DNA from: JANQIO01 sp038746745
Lineage (GTDB): Bacteria > Pseudomonadota > Gammaproteobacteria > Pseudomonadales > Halieaceae
Direction: 5' to 3'
DNA: 64,000 nucleotides
NCBI GenBank assembly: GCA_038746745.1
Contig: JBCDKJ010000010.1
Location: forward strand, 14,420 to 78,419
Shown here in pieces: positions 1-8,490 of the stretch. Both the position numbers and the translations under genes were made by a program. Every line of letters begins with the position of its first letter. The first letter of the stretch is position 1. Under the pieces are notes generated by a model. It saw only the letters and a program-made list of their open reading frames with translations, searched no databases and was not told the DNA's origin.

Positions 1-2608
1 AACTCACGGGGGTAGCGCTGCGATCCAGCTCCAGCAAGTGCGCGGCTTCATCCACGCAGTCCGCCAGGTTTACTGCGACCAGTACGGCATCGTCGACTAC
101 ATCGCGACCGGTATGTGAAAAGTTCACTAGTGACTCGACGATTCGCGTAATGCGCTCGGTTTGCTTCAATATCGTACCGGCAGACTCGGGGACGACCTCA
201 ATGTCGTTTTCTACGGCGAGGTTCTGGGCGAGACAGGCGATGCCCGTTACGGGGTTACCGATTTCATGGGCAACGCCGGCAGCAAATCGGCCGATAGATG
301 CCAGACGCTCATTGTGCAGAAGTTCCTGCTCGAGAATGGTGTAGTCGGTGAGATCCTCGACCACGATCACTTCGTCCTCCGACAGGCCCGACGAGGATTC
401 CACCGCGGCCCGGTGCAGACTGATCCAGCGCCCTCGCGAATCGGGCTCAGGTAAATGCAGCTTGTGTTCCTCTGCTTTTCCCGAGCTAACAAACTGTTGT
501 AGCAAGGTCGACCATGCCTGTGGCAGCGAACTCAGGTAGGAGCCCACAATATCTTCGCTCGCGACACCGGTGGCATCTTCCATGGACCGATTCCACATCA
601 GTATCTCCCCATCCCGGCCCAGCGACATCACCCCGATGGGCAAATCGCGCAAGGTCTCGCGGTGATAACGGCGCAGGTTGTCGATGTCCGCCGCAAGTCC
701 GGTAAAGCTGCGCTGGGCGCGATCCAGACCGCGTTCGATGAGGCTGATGTCTTCGCTGGTCTGCGCGGTGTCCAGCCGCCAAGGGATGCAGCGCCGCATG
801 ATGTCAAATGCAACTGCTGGCCCGAGCAGCCCGGAGAGATTTGCCTCGATCCGGGTCCGGAGTTGCCGTAATGCATAGGGACGATTTTCTGTCTCCGCTA
901 GCCCCAGGTCTTTCAGTGCGCGATCAACTTCTGTGTTGGCGGCGCGGTCTCCCAGCGCGCTCGCCAGCGCCGCCCGGAAATCAGCGGGTGCAGCTAGGCC
1001 GAGTGTTCTGCGTATAGGACGCACAAGGTCATCCAGCGAACAGACTTCCGCCGACGCAAGTTCGGCGTCGGTAGGGCGTGTTAACAAAGACACCACGGCA
1101 AGCAGCGCGGTGTTCAGCGCCAGGGAGCCGATGCATACTGCCGTCCATGACTCTTCTGCCAGCCCTGGCCAGTTGGTTCCAAATGGCGCCCCGGCGGCAT
1201 CGGCCACCGTGAGCAGTGGCCAAACGATCAATGCGCACCAGATGGCGAAACCTGCCAGTAGCCCGCTGGTAACGCCGAGGCGGGTTGCTCTTGGCCAGAA
1301 CAGAGCCGACAACACGCCGGGCAGAAACTGCAGGGTGCCGGTAAAAGCAGTCAGTCCAAGATCCACCAACAGCTCGCCTTTGCTGACGGCCTGGCAGAAG
1401 AGATAGCCGGAACCGATAATCGCCGCAATCAAGGCGGCGCGCGCCCAGTTGAGCTGTGCGTAAATATCTGGTGCTGCCTGCAGCCCCCTGCGTACGCGCA
1501 GACGCAGCGGCAGCACCAGATGCTTCAGGCACATATTGGCCAGCGCCAGGGTGCTCACAATAATTACGGCGCTGGCGGCTGACATCCCGGCCAGAAACGC
1601 GGTCACTGATATACCGCGAGACTGGGTCTGCAGGCCCAGCGCCAGCGCACTGTACACCTGGGGCAGCGATTGCCCGCTTCCATCGCTGAGCTGCATGGCG
1701 GCCCAGGTAATCGGCAGTATGGGAATGCTTAGCAGCAGCAAATAAACGCTAAGTCCCCAACTGGCCATGCGCAGACGGGGCCCATCTGGCCCCTCGCTGA
1801 AGGCCATGTGGAAGATGTGCGGCATAGTGATGGTGCCCGCGAAGAATAACAACAACAGCGCGTGTGCAGCGTCGCGGCGTAGCGGGTTGTTCATCATAGC
1901 GATAGCGCCTGGGTGCTGTTGCAGCCATTTTTCCAGGTTAGCGGGCCCCTCAAACACGCCGTAAAGGGCGTACGTACCCAAGGCCAGCATAGCGACCAGT
2001 TTCACCAGCGACTCAAACGCGATGGCATTCACCAGACCTGTGTGGCGCTCCTCCGGTTTGAGTCGGCGGGCGCCGAAATACACGGCAAAAGTCCCGATCA
2101 CAACGCAGAATGCAACCGCGAGTAGGTCATGCACTGCGGTCTCGTGAATCTGATCGGGCGTGTCACCACTCATGAAATGGATGGCGTCGGCAATCACTTG
2201 TATTTGCAGAGCGAGCAGCGGCAGCATCGCCCCCAGCATGGTGAGTGTCACCAGCGCACCCAGCCAGGGGCTGCGGAAACGAAACGTCAGAAGATCCGCC
2301 AGAGAGCTGAGCTGATACAGTCGGCAAATTCGCATGACGGGATACATCAATACCGAAGAGAGCAATAGCATCAGGCCGATACCGGCGTAGTACAGAAGAA
2401 AGCTATAGCCATACTGGCCAGCAAACTGAGACGCGCCGTAGATGGCGAGGCCGCCGGCAATAACTCCCAGTGACAGGGTATAAATCGCCGGGTGATTAAT
2501 TACTGCCGCCGGCAGTTTGCCGCGCTCCGCCAGCCAGCCTACGGTGAACAGCAGTGCCAGGTAACCCAGCATGCAGCCCAGGAGCTGCGGCGCGCTAAAG
2601 GTCATCAT
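1..2608 (-). CDS. cbrA: Sensor histidine kinase CbrA, solute-symporter fused (3' end beyond window)
   Basis: The frame is open from ATG ATG at 2608/2605 to the window edge, about 869 codons, and ends inside the kinase catalytic region. The first ~490 residues form a multi-helix sodium:solute symporter domain. A PAS-like stretch follows near residues 645-760, then the phospho-acceptor motif AHEIGNP with His at about residue 781. CbrA is the kinase of the CbrAB system, which controls carbon/nitrogen balance and histidine and amino-acid use in Pseudomonas; the symporter part is thought to sense or carry histidine. The gene order dksA-gluQ-cbrX-cbrA matches Pseudomonas and supports the name. No strong ribosome site precedes the ATG, and the start overlaps the end of cbrX by 14 nt, so translational coupling is likely. 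CbrB should lie just beyond position 1. Confidence 0.85.
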   Translation of the reverse strand, partial: MMTFSAPQLLGCMLGYLALLFTVGWLAERGKLPAAVINHPAIYTLSLGVIAGGLAIYGASQFAGQYGYSFLLYYAGIGLMLLLSSVLMYPVMRICRLYQLSSLADLLTFRFRSPWLGALVTLTMLGAMLPLLALQIQVIADAIHFMSGDTPDQIHETAVHDLLAVAFCVVIGTFAVYFGARRLKPEERHTGLVNAIAFESLVKLVAMLALGTYALYGVFEGPANLEKWLQQHPGAIAMMNNPLRRDAAHALLLLFFAGTITMPHIFHMAFSEGPDGPRLRMASWGLSVYLLLLSIPILPITWAAMQLSDGSGQSLPQVYSALALGLQTQSRGISVTAFLAGMSAASAVIIVSTLALANMCLKHLVLPLRLRVRRGLQAAPDIYAQLNWARAALIAAIIGSGYLFCQAVSKGELLVDLGLTAFTGTLQFLPGVLSALFWPRATRLGVTSGLLAGFAIWCALIVWPLLTVADAAGAPFGTNWPGLAEESWTAVCIGSLALNTALLAVVSLLTRPTDAELASAEVCSLDDLVRPIRRTLGLAAPADFRAALASALGDRAANTEVDRALKDLGLAETENRPYALRQLRTRIEANLSGLLGPAVAFDIMRRCIPWRLDTAQTSEDISLIERGLDRAQRSFTGLAADIDNLRRYHRETLRDLPIGVMSLGRDGEILMWNRSMEDATGVASEDIVGSYLSSLPQAWSTLLQQFVSSGKAEEHKLHLPEPDSRGRWISLHRAAVESSSGLSEDEVIVVEDLTDYTILEQELLHNERLASIGRFAAGVAHEIGNPVTGIACLAQNLAVENDIEVVPESAGTILKQTERITRIVESLVNFSHTGRDVVDDAVLVAVNLADCVDEAAHLLELDRSATPVS

Positions 2609-2768
2609 AGCCCGAACGGTTGTTCCACCAGGCCAGGGCGATGATCGCCAGCCACAGAAGATAGGCGCGGTACCACACCACGCCGCCGCTAGTCACCCAC
2701 TCCAGGGCCGAGGGTGTAAACACAGCGGCGATCGCCAGCACCAGTAGCAGTGTTCGGTTGATGTACAC
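2595..2768 (-). CDS. cbrX: CbrX-like small membrane protein upstream of and overlapping cbrA
   Basis: A 57-residue protein runs from GTG at 2768 to TAG at 2597-2595. It starts MYINRTLLLVLAIAAVF and ends NNRSGYDDL. Two hydrophobic segments (residues ~5-18 and ~33-47) suggest an inner-membrane hairpin. It begins 12 nt after the gluQ stop, and its last codons contain the cbrA start within ATGATGACCTTTAG. In Pseudomonas a small gene named cbrX sits in the same place and is translationally coupled to cbrA. Size, position and overlap are all seen here; the name rests on synteny and not on a sequence search. The GTG start is chosen because it is the first possible start after gluQ, and no clear Shine-Dalgarno site is visible. 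Confidence 0.7.
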   Translation of the reverse strand: MYINRTLLLVLAIAAVFTPSALEWVTSGGVVWYRAYLLWLAIIALAWWNNRSGYDDL

Positions 2769-2780
2769 AGTGCGATGTTA

Positions 2781-3698
2781 TCAGTCGCTATTCACCACTG
2801 ATATGCCGGCAGTACGGGGTACCTCCGTCAGGGCCCAGTGCTGCACTGCCCACCGCAGAAGTGCGTCGACGCCCCCTCTTTCCGGAAGCTGCTGCCCCAG
2901 CAGGCGCAGCGCCTGGCGCAGGTTGTCTTCGGCACGTTGATTGTCCAGCGCTGGTGCATGGGTTTGCTTGCTCAGTTTATGCCCTGCGCTGTTCAGCAGG
3001 ATGGGAATATGAGCGTACTTTGGCCGAGAGAGGCCGAGACAGCTTTGCAGCGCGATCTGCCGGGGCGTCGAGTCAAATAAATCGGTGCCGCGCAGGACGT
3101 GGGTTATGCCCTGCCAGGCGTCGTCAACAACTACCGCCAGTTGGTAGGCAAACAGGCCGTCGCGACGGCGTATGACGAAGTCGCCCACGTCGACCTCCAG
3201 GTCAATCACTTGCCTGGCCTGCACGCTATCCTCGATATGTACTGGCGACATCGACGCAAGCTTGAGGCGCACAGCGCTATCGGTGGCTGCTGTCAGCGCC
3301 CGATCTCGGCAGCGGCCGTTATAGATTCCGCCCATTGCGGCCACGTCGCTACGGCTGCAGTCGCATCGGTACGCCAGCCCAGCCTGCAACAAGTGATCGA
3401 GAGTTTGCTGATAGCGTTGGGTCTGCTCACTCTGCCACACGACATCACCATCCCAGTGCAGGCCGTGGGCCTGTAGTGTGGTAAGAATGTCGTCGGCGGC
3501 GCCGGGCATCTCTCTGGGTGGATCGATATCCTCTATGCGCAGCAGCCAGCGCCCGTGGTTGGCACGGGCATCAAGGTAACTCGCCAGCGCACATAGTAGT
3601 GAGCCTGGATGCAGCGGGCCGGTGGGAGAGGGCGCAAAGCGCCCTACGTAACTGGAGCTGTTGTCAGCCGTGTTCCTGCTTTTCCTTGATTTCGTCAA
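2781..3698 (-). CDS. gluQ: Glutamyl-Q tRNA(Asp) synthetase
   Basis: GluQ charges glutamate onto the queuosine base of tRNA-Asp. The protein is a truncated glutamyl-tRNA synthetase without the anticodon-binding domain. Visible marks are GRFAPSPTGPLHPGSL (the HIGH-type motif), a zinc site of the C-x-C...Y-x3-C type in YRCDCSRSD and YNGRC, and the KMSKS-type GHKLSKQ. The start is uncertain. The conserved body begins only 13 codons after a TTG at 3698, and no ATG or GTG lies closer, so I use this TTG (305 aa, near the usual ~300). It overlaps the 3' end of dksA by 35 nt, which suggests coupled translation. The dksA-gluQ pairing is classic in gammaproteobacteria. Confidence 0.88.
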   Translation of the reverse strand: MTKSRKSRNTADNSSSYVGRFAPSPTGPLHPGSLLCALASYLDARANHGRWLLRIEDIDPPREMPGAADDILTTLQAHGLHWDGDVVWQSEQTQRYQQTLDHLLQAGLAYRCDCSRSDVAAMGGIYNGRCRDRALTAATDSAVRLKLASMSPVHIEDSVQARQVIDLEVDVGDFVIRRRDGLFAYQLAVVVDDAWQGITHVLRGTDLFDSTPRQIALQSCLGLSRPKYAHIPILLNSAGHKLSKQTHAPALDNQRAEDNLRQALRLLGQQLPERGGVDALLRWAVQHWALTEVPRTAGISVVNSD

Positions 3699-4110
3699 GG
3701 GTTTTGCAGTCGATGCAAAGTGTCGCCGTGGGACGCGCTTCCAGCCGCTTGACTCCGATTTCAATACCACAGGCGTCGCAGTAGCCGTAATCGTCGGCGT
3801 CAATGCGATCGATGGTGCTATCGATTTTTCGAATCAATTTCCGCTCGCGATCGCGGGTGCGCAACTCCAGGCTGAATTCTTCTTCCTGGGTTGCCCGGTC
3901 GGCGGGGTCTGGAAAATTGGCGGCCTCGTCTTTCATATGGGACACCGTCCGGTCGACCTCTTCCATCAGCTCCGACTTCCAGTTGAGCAGCATGCCGCGG
4001 AAGTGATCCCGCATACGCTCGCTCATATAGTCCTCACCGCGCTTCGTCTTGTAGGGTACGAAGTTTTTGAAGTCTGAGGATGCGGCAGCTTTTCTTGCTC
4101 TGGTGGGCAT
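3664..4110 (-). CDS. dksA: RNA polymerase-binding transcription factor DksA
   Basis: 148 aa, the usual length. DksA inserts its coiled coil into the RNA polymerase secondary channel and works with ppGpp in the stringent response. The coiled-coil region carries FPDPADRATQEEEF, including the acidic tip residues DPAD. The C-terminal zinc finger is complete: YCDACG and LCIDCK give four cysteines, so this is the zinc-bound DksA and not the cysteine-less DksA2 paralog often induced by zinc starvation. This matters because two Zur-type loci lie elsewhere in the window. The gene is first in the dksA-gluQ-cbrX-cbrA run and is divergent from sfsA across 186 nt. Confidence 0.96.
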   Translation of the reverse strand: MPTRARKAAASSDFKNFVPYKTKRGEDYMSERMRDHFRGMLLNWKSELMEEVDRTVSHMKDEAANFPDPADRATQEEEFSLELRTRDRERKLIRKIDSTIDRIDADDYGYCDACGIEIGVKRLEARPTATLCIDCKTLDEIKEKQEHG

Positions 4111-4296
4111 GGTGATTTCCCATCAACTTACGTTACGTCAGCGGCCGCAATCAATGTGCCTAGCCGCTGAGGGCGGTGAAGCTACCAGATTCCAACAAGG
4201 GGCGCCAACAGTTTTTCCCCTTTGAATCGGTTGACCCTGAGGCACATCTAAATAGAGTAGGGCGTCTGCTTTCCGGGTTGGCAATCTCCACCAGAT

Positions 4297-5019
4297 ATGA
4301 CCTTCGACAAGCTGATTCCCGCTACCCTGCAGCGACGCTATAAGCGCTTTCTTGCAGACGTTGTCACCGACAGCGGTGAGGCGCTGACCGTGCACTGCCC
4401 CAACACTGGTGCCATGACGGGCTGCGCCACGCCTGGCAGCCGGGTCTGGCTTTCGCTGAGTGCGTCCAAGACAAGAAAGTACCCGCATACCTGGGAACTG
4501 GTCGATACCGAAGGGGGCATGGCCTGCATTCATTCAGCGCGCGCCAACGCCGTTGTGGCTGAGGCCTTGGAAGCAAAACATATTCCTCAACTGGCGATAT
4601 ATGAAGAAATTCGCCGTGAAGTCCGCTACGGCAATAACAGCCGTGCCGATTTCAAGCTTGCGAGCGCCCACTGCCCGGATTGCACGGTGGAGGTAAAGTC
4701 TGTGACGCTGTGTCTGGACAACGGCGTGGGCCTGTTTCCAGATGCCGTCAGTGTCCGTGCGACGCGCCATCTGCAAGAGCTCAGCGAGTTGGCCTGCGCC
4801 GGTGAGCGCGCCGTTATTCTTTTCTGTGTTTTTCATTCCGGCATTCGCAGCGTTCAGCCCGCGCAGCAGATTGACCCCGCCTACGCGGATGCACTGGCGC
4901 GGGCACTGGATGCTGGCGTTGAGGCTATGGCCTGGAAAACGCACATCTCACCAGCCGGCCTGGCGCTCAGTGAATCGCTGCCCGTTGTGCTGCCCGCCGC
5001 TCAGGGGGACGCTTTGTGA
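4297..5019 (+). CDS. sfsA: SfsA family protein (sugar fermentation stimulation)
   Basis: 240 aa, the family's normal length. The N-terminus (LIPATLQRRYKRFLADV) and the HCPNTGAMTGC motif are typical of SfsA, as is TVEVKSVTLC near the middle, a nuclease-like core with conserved acidic and lysine residues. In E. coli the gene was linked to maltose metabolism; its exact biochemical role is unsettled, and DNA binding or nuclease activity has been proposed for the family. It sits next to dksA, as in many gammaproteobacteria. Its TGA stop overlaps the GTG start of the following peptidase gene (GTGA), so the two are probably co-transcribed and coupled. Confidence 0.92.
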   Translation: MTFDKLIPATLQRRYKRFLADVVTDSGEALTVHCPNTGAMTGCATPGSRVWLSLSASKTRKYPHTWELVDTEGGMACIHSARANAVVAEALEAKHIPQLAIYEEIRREVRYGNNSRADFKLASAHCPDCTVEVKSVTLCLDNGVGLFPDAVSVRATRHLQELSELACAGERAVILFCVFHSGIRSVQPAQQIDPAYADALARALDAGVEAMAWKTHISPAGLALSESLPVVLPAAQGDAL

Positions 5020-5714
5020 CATTGACCGAGTCACAACTCACAGGCGTGGACGATAGTCATATTGAGTATCGAGATGGTCTGGGCTTGACCCCCGCCTGTT
5101 GGACCGCATTCACCACGCTGCAGCAGGAGGCAGAGAACGCTGGCTTCGATTTACAGATCGCCAGCGCCCACCGCAGCTTTGATCGCCAGCGTGCGATTTT
5201 TAATGGCAAGGCGGCGGGCGAGCGCAGCGTGCACGATGACGACGGTGCGCCGGTGCCGATCGCCGATTTGTCGACGGCAGCGGCACTGCAGGCCATTTTG
5301 CGATTCTCTGCGCTACCGGGCACGTCAAGGCACCACTGGGGTACGGATCTTGATGTGTATGATGCCGCCGCGATGCCGGCGGGGTATCGCGTACAGCTTA
5401 CCCCCGAGGAGGTGGCAGATAGCGGTCTGTTCGGTCCCTTCCACTGTTGGCTGGATCAACGCATCGCCAGCGGCAGCGCGCAGGGCTTTTATCGCCCATA
5501 CGATGTCTATCGCGGAGGAGTTTCACCGGAGCGCTGGCACCTCAGTTATGCGCCAGAGGCGGACGTCTGCCAAGGTCTCTTGAGTGACTCCGTTGTGCGG
5601 CGCGTGCTATCGCAGCCGGGTGTCCTACAACCCGAAGCGATGGCGCAGGCAGTGCTCGAGCAACTGCCGCAACTGCTTACGCGTTATGTCAGAGCAGTAG
5701 CGTCTGCTGAATGA
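5016..5714 (+). CDS. D-alanyl-D-alanine carboxypeptidase, VanY/M15B family
   Basis: 232 aa. The protein carries the M15 peptidase zinc motif SRHHWGTDLDVYD (S-x-H-x6-D) and the second site ERWHLSY (E-x2-H). The family cuts the terminal D-alanine or peptide cross-links of peptidoglycan. IASAHRSFDRQ is the substrate-side motif seen in VanY/LdcB proteins. No signal peptide is apparent at the GTG start, so the cellular location is unclear: it may act on recycled cytoplasmic muropeptides or be exported by an unseen route. Start choice rests on the 4-nt overlap with sfsA. It is convergent with the phosphofructokinase gene. Confidence 0.85.
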   Translation: MTLTESQLTGVDDSHIEYRDGLGLTPACWTAFTTLQQEAENAGFDLQIASAHRSFDRQRAIFNGKAAGERSVHDDDGAPVPIADLSTAAALQAILRFSALPGTSRHHWGTDLDVYDAAAMPAGYRVQLTPEEVADSGLFGPFHCWLDQRIASGSAQGFYRPYDVYRGGVSPERWHLSYAPEADVCQGLLSDSVVRRVLSQPGVLQPEAMAQAVLEQLPQLLTRYVRAVASAE

Positions 5715-5754
5715 GTCTGGCCCAGCGAACACGGGTTAGTTGGCCGCTCGCAGG

Positions 5755-7017
5755 CTATATTAGAAAGCGCTTTTTCAGTTTGCGCGGCACGAGCTGGTTT
5801 TTGAGGCTGACGTAGTCTGGCATGCCGCCGCGAAAGGGTGGATAGTCTTCGCCCACAATCAGGGGCGCTAAATACTCCCGTGCCGCTTCGCTGATATTGA
5901 AACCGTCGCGACTGATGAAGCTGCGCGGCATTTTCTTCTCTACGTTGGCCACCTGCTCCAGCGGCGCCTCAGTGATGGACCAGGTATAACGGCGTCCCTT
6001 GCCGCGGCGGATTGCTGGCATTACAGCATTCTTCCCCGCCAAGGCCATACGCACGGCGGTTGCCCCAACGCTGTAGGCCTGTTCTACGTCGGTCGCTGAT
6101 GCGATATGCCGGGCGGCGCGTTGCAGGTAGTCGGCGACCGCCCAGTGATACTTGTACCCAAGAGCTTCTTTAACCATGCTCGCCAGTGTTGGCGCCACGC
6201 CGCCCAGTTGGGCATGGCCAAAGGCGTCTCGAGTGCCGGCGTCTGCAAGGAAGGTACCATCTTTGTACTGTGCGCCTTCCGATGCCACGATCACGCAGTA
6301 GCCCTTTTGCTTAACGGTCCGCTCCACCTTTTTTAAAAAATTTTCCTTATCAAACGCGATCTCCGGGAACAGGATGATGTGGGGCGCGTCGCCCTTTTCT
6401 GTTGCGGCGAGCCCGCTCGCCGCCGCAATCCAGCCGGCATGGCGACCCATCGCTTCCAGGATAAAGACCTTGGTCGACGTTTCACACATACTGGCAACGT
6501 CCAGCGACGCTTCACGGGTGGAAATCGCGATGTACTTCGCCACAGAGCCAAAGCCAGGGCAGTTGTCCGTCAGTGGCAGATCGTTGTCCACGGTTTTTGG
6601 AATGTGGATCGCCTGTACCGGATAGCCCAGCTTGGCAGATAGTTGAGATACTTTCAGGCAGGTATCGGCCGAGTCGCCGCCGCCGTTGTAAAAAAAGTAG
6701 CCGATATTGTGGGCACGAAATACCTCGATGAGTCGTTCGTACTCGGCTCGATTCTCCTCGATGCTCTTGAGCTTGTAGCGGCAGGAACCAAATGCGCCGG
6801 AGGGCGTATGGCGCAGTGCTGCTATTGCAGATTTGCTCTCTTTGCTGGTATCGATCAGTTCTTCTCGCAGTGCTCCAATAATGCCGTTCTTGCCCGCATA
6901 GACCTTGCCGATGCGGTCACGATGCGTGCGTGCCGTCTCAATGACCCCGCAGGCGCTGGCATTGATGACGGCAGTAACGCCGCCAGACTGTGCATAGAAG
7001 GCGTTTTTCCGTGCCAT
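5755..7017 (-). CDS. 6-phosphofructokinase, pyrophosphate-dependent type
   Basis: 420 aa from ATG at 7017; upstream in-frame codons do not resemble the family. Phosphofructokinases interconvert fructose 6-phosphate and fructose 1,6-bisphosphate. The site that reads GGDGS in ATP enzymes reads GGGDS here (in NGGGDSADT), placing Asp where ATP enzymes have Gly. The PGTIDND site reads PKTVDND, with the lysine typical of PPi users. These two changes indicate PPi as phosphoryl donor, so the enzyme may be reversible and serve both glycolysis and gluconeogenesis. EAMGRHAGW is the usual substrate motif. It is divergent from mpl across 68 nt. Confidence 0.88.
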   Translation of the reverse strand: MARKNAFYAQSGGVTAVINASACGVIETARTHRDRIGKVYAGKNGIIGALREELIDTSKESKSAIAALRHTPSGAFGSCRYKLKSIEENRAEYERLIEVFRAHNIGYFFYNGGGDSADTCLKVSQLSAKLGYPVQAIHIPKTVDNDLPLTDNCPGFGSVAKYIAISTREASLDVASMCETSTKVFILEAMGRHAGWIAAASGLAATEKGDAPHIILFPEIAFDKENFLKKVERTVKQKGYCVIVASEGAQYKDGTFLADAGTRDAFGHAQLGGVAPTLASMVKEALGYKYHWAVADYLQRAARHIASATDVEQAYSVGATAVRMALAGKNAVMPAIRRGKGRRYTWSITEAPLEQVANVEKKMPRSFISRDGFNISEAAREYLAPLIVGEDYPPFRGGMPDYVSLKNQLVPRKLKKRFLI

Positions 7018-7085
7018 CGGTACTCCTGATGCGGTCAGCAAAGGGCCGCATGATACACTGCCGGCACCGAATCCGGGGAACAAGC

Positions 7086-8465
7086 TTGGCTCAACACGTC
7101 CACATTCTGGGCATCTGCGGCACATTTATGGGAGGACTTGCGCTGTTGGCGCGAGAGCTTGGTATGCGCGTCACTGGCTCGGATGCCAACGTTTACCCTC
7201 CGATGAGCACACAGCTACAGGCAGCGGGAATTGAACTGCTGGAGGGCTACCAGCCTGACCATCTGAGACCCGCCCCGGATTTGGTGGTGGTGGGCAATGC
7301 GCTATCACGCGGCAACGCCGCTGTAGAATACCTGCTTAACAGCGGCATACCCTACACCTCTGGCCCGCAGTGGCTGGCGGAGGCGGTGCTGCAGGGCCGC
7401 TGGGTTCTGGCCGTAGCCGGGACGCATGGCAAAACCACGACCGCGAGTCTGACCGCTTGGTTGCTGGAGCAAGCGGGAATGTCACCGGGCTTTCTGATCG
7501 GCGGTGTGCCCGCCAATTTCGGAGTATCTGCACGCCTGGGTGACAGTGACTTTTTTGTGGTCGAGGCCGACGAGTACGACACAGCGTTTTTCGACAAGCG
7601 GTCCAAGTTCGTCCACTATCGGCCGCGCAGTGTGGCGCTGAACAATCTTGAGTACGATCACGCCGATATTTTTCCTGATCTGGCGTCAATTCAGCGTCAG
7701 TTTCATCACTTGTTGCGAACCGTACCTGGCGACGGCCTGCTGATGCACAGGTATGGTGATGCTGCGCTGGAGGAGGTGATTGCCCAGGGTTGCTGGACGC
7801 CCCGGCAGAGCTTTGGCACCGCTGGCGCTGCACACTGGCGTGCTGAGCACGCAGAGGCGGACGGCAGCGCGTTTACATTGGCAAACCCCGATGGCAGCGC
7901 GGAAGTCTCCTGGTCGCTGCTGGGTCAGCACAATCTGGAAAATGCGCTGGCGGCGGCGGGTCTTTCTCACCATGCGGGCCTGACGCTGCCCATAATTGCC
8001 GAAGGCTTGCAGAGCTTTCAAGGCGTGAAGCGCCGTCTTGAGCTACTGGCGGACGTCAACGGCATTCGTGTTTATGATGACTTCGCCCATCATCCCACGG
8101 CGATAGCGTCTACCCTAGCGGGGCTTCGCCATGCCGTTGCCGATGCGCGCATCATTGTGTTGCTGGAGCCGCGCTCCAATACTATGAGGCTCGGGGGTCA
8201 TCGTAAGATGCTGCCGACTTCTGTAGATTGCGCCGACGAAGTGTTGTGGTACCAGCCCGCAGGCCTGGATTGGGACCTGGAGAGTATCGTGGCAGAGAGC
8301 TCGTCACGATCTGCGCTGTATGAGGATATCGACAGCATGATTACGAATACTGCGAGCCTGGGACGGCCCGGTGACCATATCGTTATTATGAGTAATGGCA
8401 GCTTTGGTGGCATCCATGAGCGCCTGATTGCGGAACTTCAGCGGCGCCAAGAGTCTCAGGCTTAA
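7086..8465 (+). CDS. mpl: UDP-N-acetylmuramate:L-Ala-gamma-D-Glu-meso-DAP ligase
   Basis: 459 aa. Mpl joins the recycled murein tripeptide directly to UDP-MurNAc in the cytoplasm. Mur-ligase marks are HILGICGTFMGGLALLA (nucleotide binding), the P-loop GTHGKTTTASL, VVEADEYDTAFFDKRSKF and the later YDDFAHHPTAI, which has the aspartate/histidine pattern specific for Mpl. The TTG at 7086 is taken as start because it sits 5-9 nt after GGGGA and directly before the conserved LAQHVHILG. It is followed closely by the MMPL gene. The neighbouring VanY-type peptidase also acts on peptidoglycan, but no operon links the two. Confidence 0.93.
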   Translation: MAQHVHILGICGTFMGGLALLARELGMRVTGSDANVYPPMSTQLQAAGIELLEGYQPDHLRPAPDLVVVGNALSRGNAAVEYLLNSGIPYTSGPQWLAEAVLQGRWVLAVAGTHGKTTTASLTAWLLEQAGMSPGFLIGGVPANFGVSARLGDSDFFVVEADEYDTAFFDKRSKFVHYRPRSVALNNLEYDHADIFPDLASIQRQFHHLLRTVPGDGLLMHRYGDAALEEVIAQGCWTPRQSFGTAGAAHWRAEHAEADGSAFTLANPDGSAEVSWSLLGQHNLENALAAAGLSHHAGLTLPIIAEGLQSFQGVKRRLELLADVNGIRVYDDFAHHPTAIASTLAGLRHAVADARIIVLLEPRSNTMRLGGHRKMLPTSVDCADEVLWYQPAGLDWDLESIVAESSSRSALYEDIDSMITNTASLGRPGDHIVIMSNGSFGGIHERLIAELQRRQESQA

Positions 8466-8490
8466 GCAGTTTTTTGGAACTCCTCTCTGT

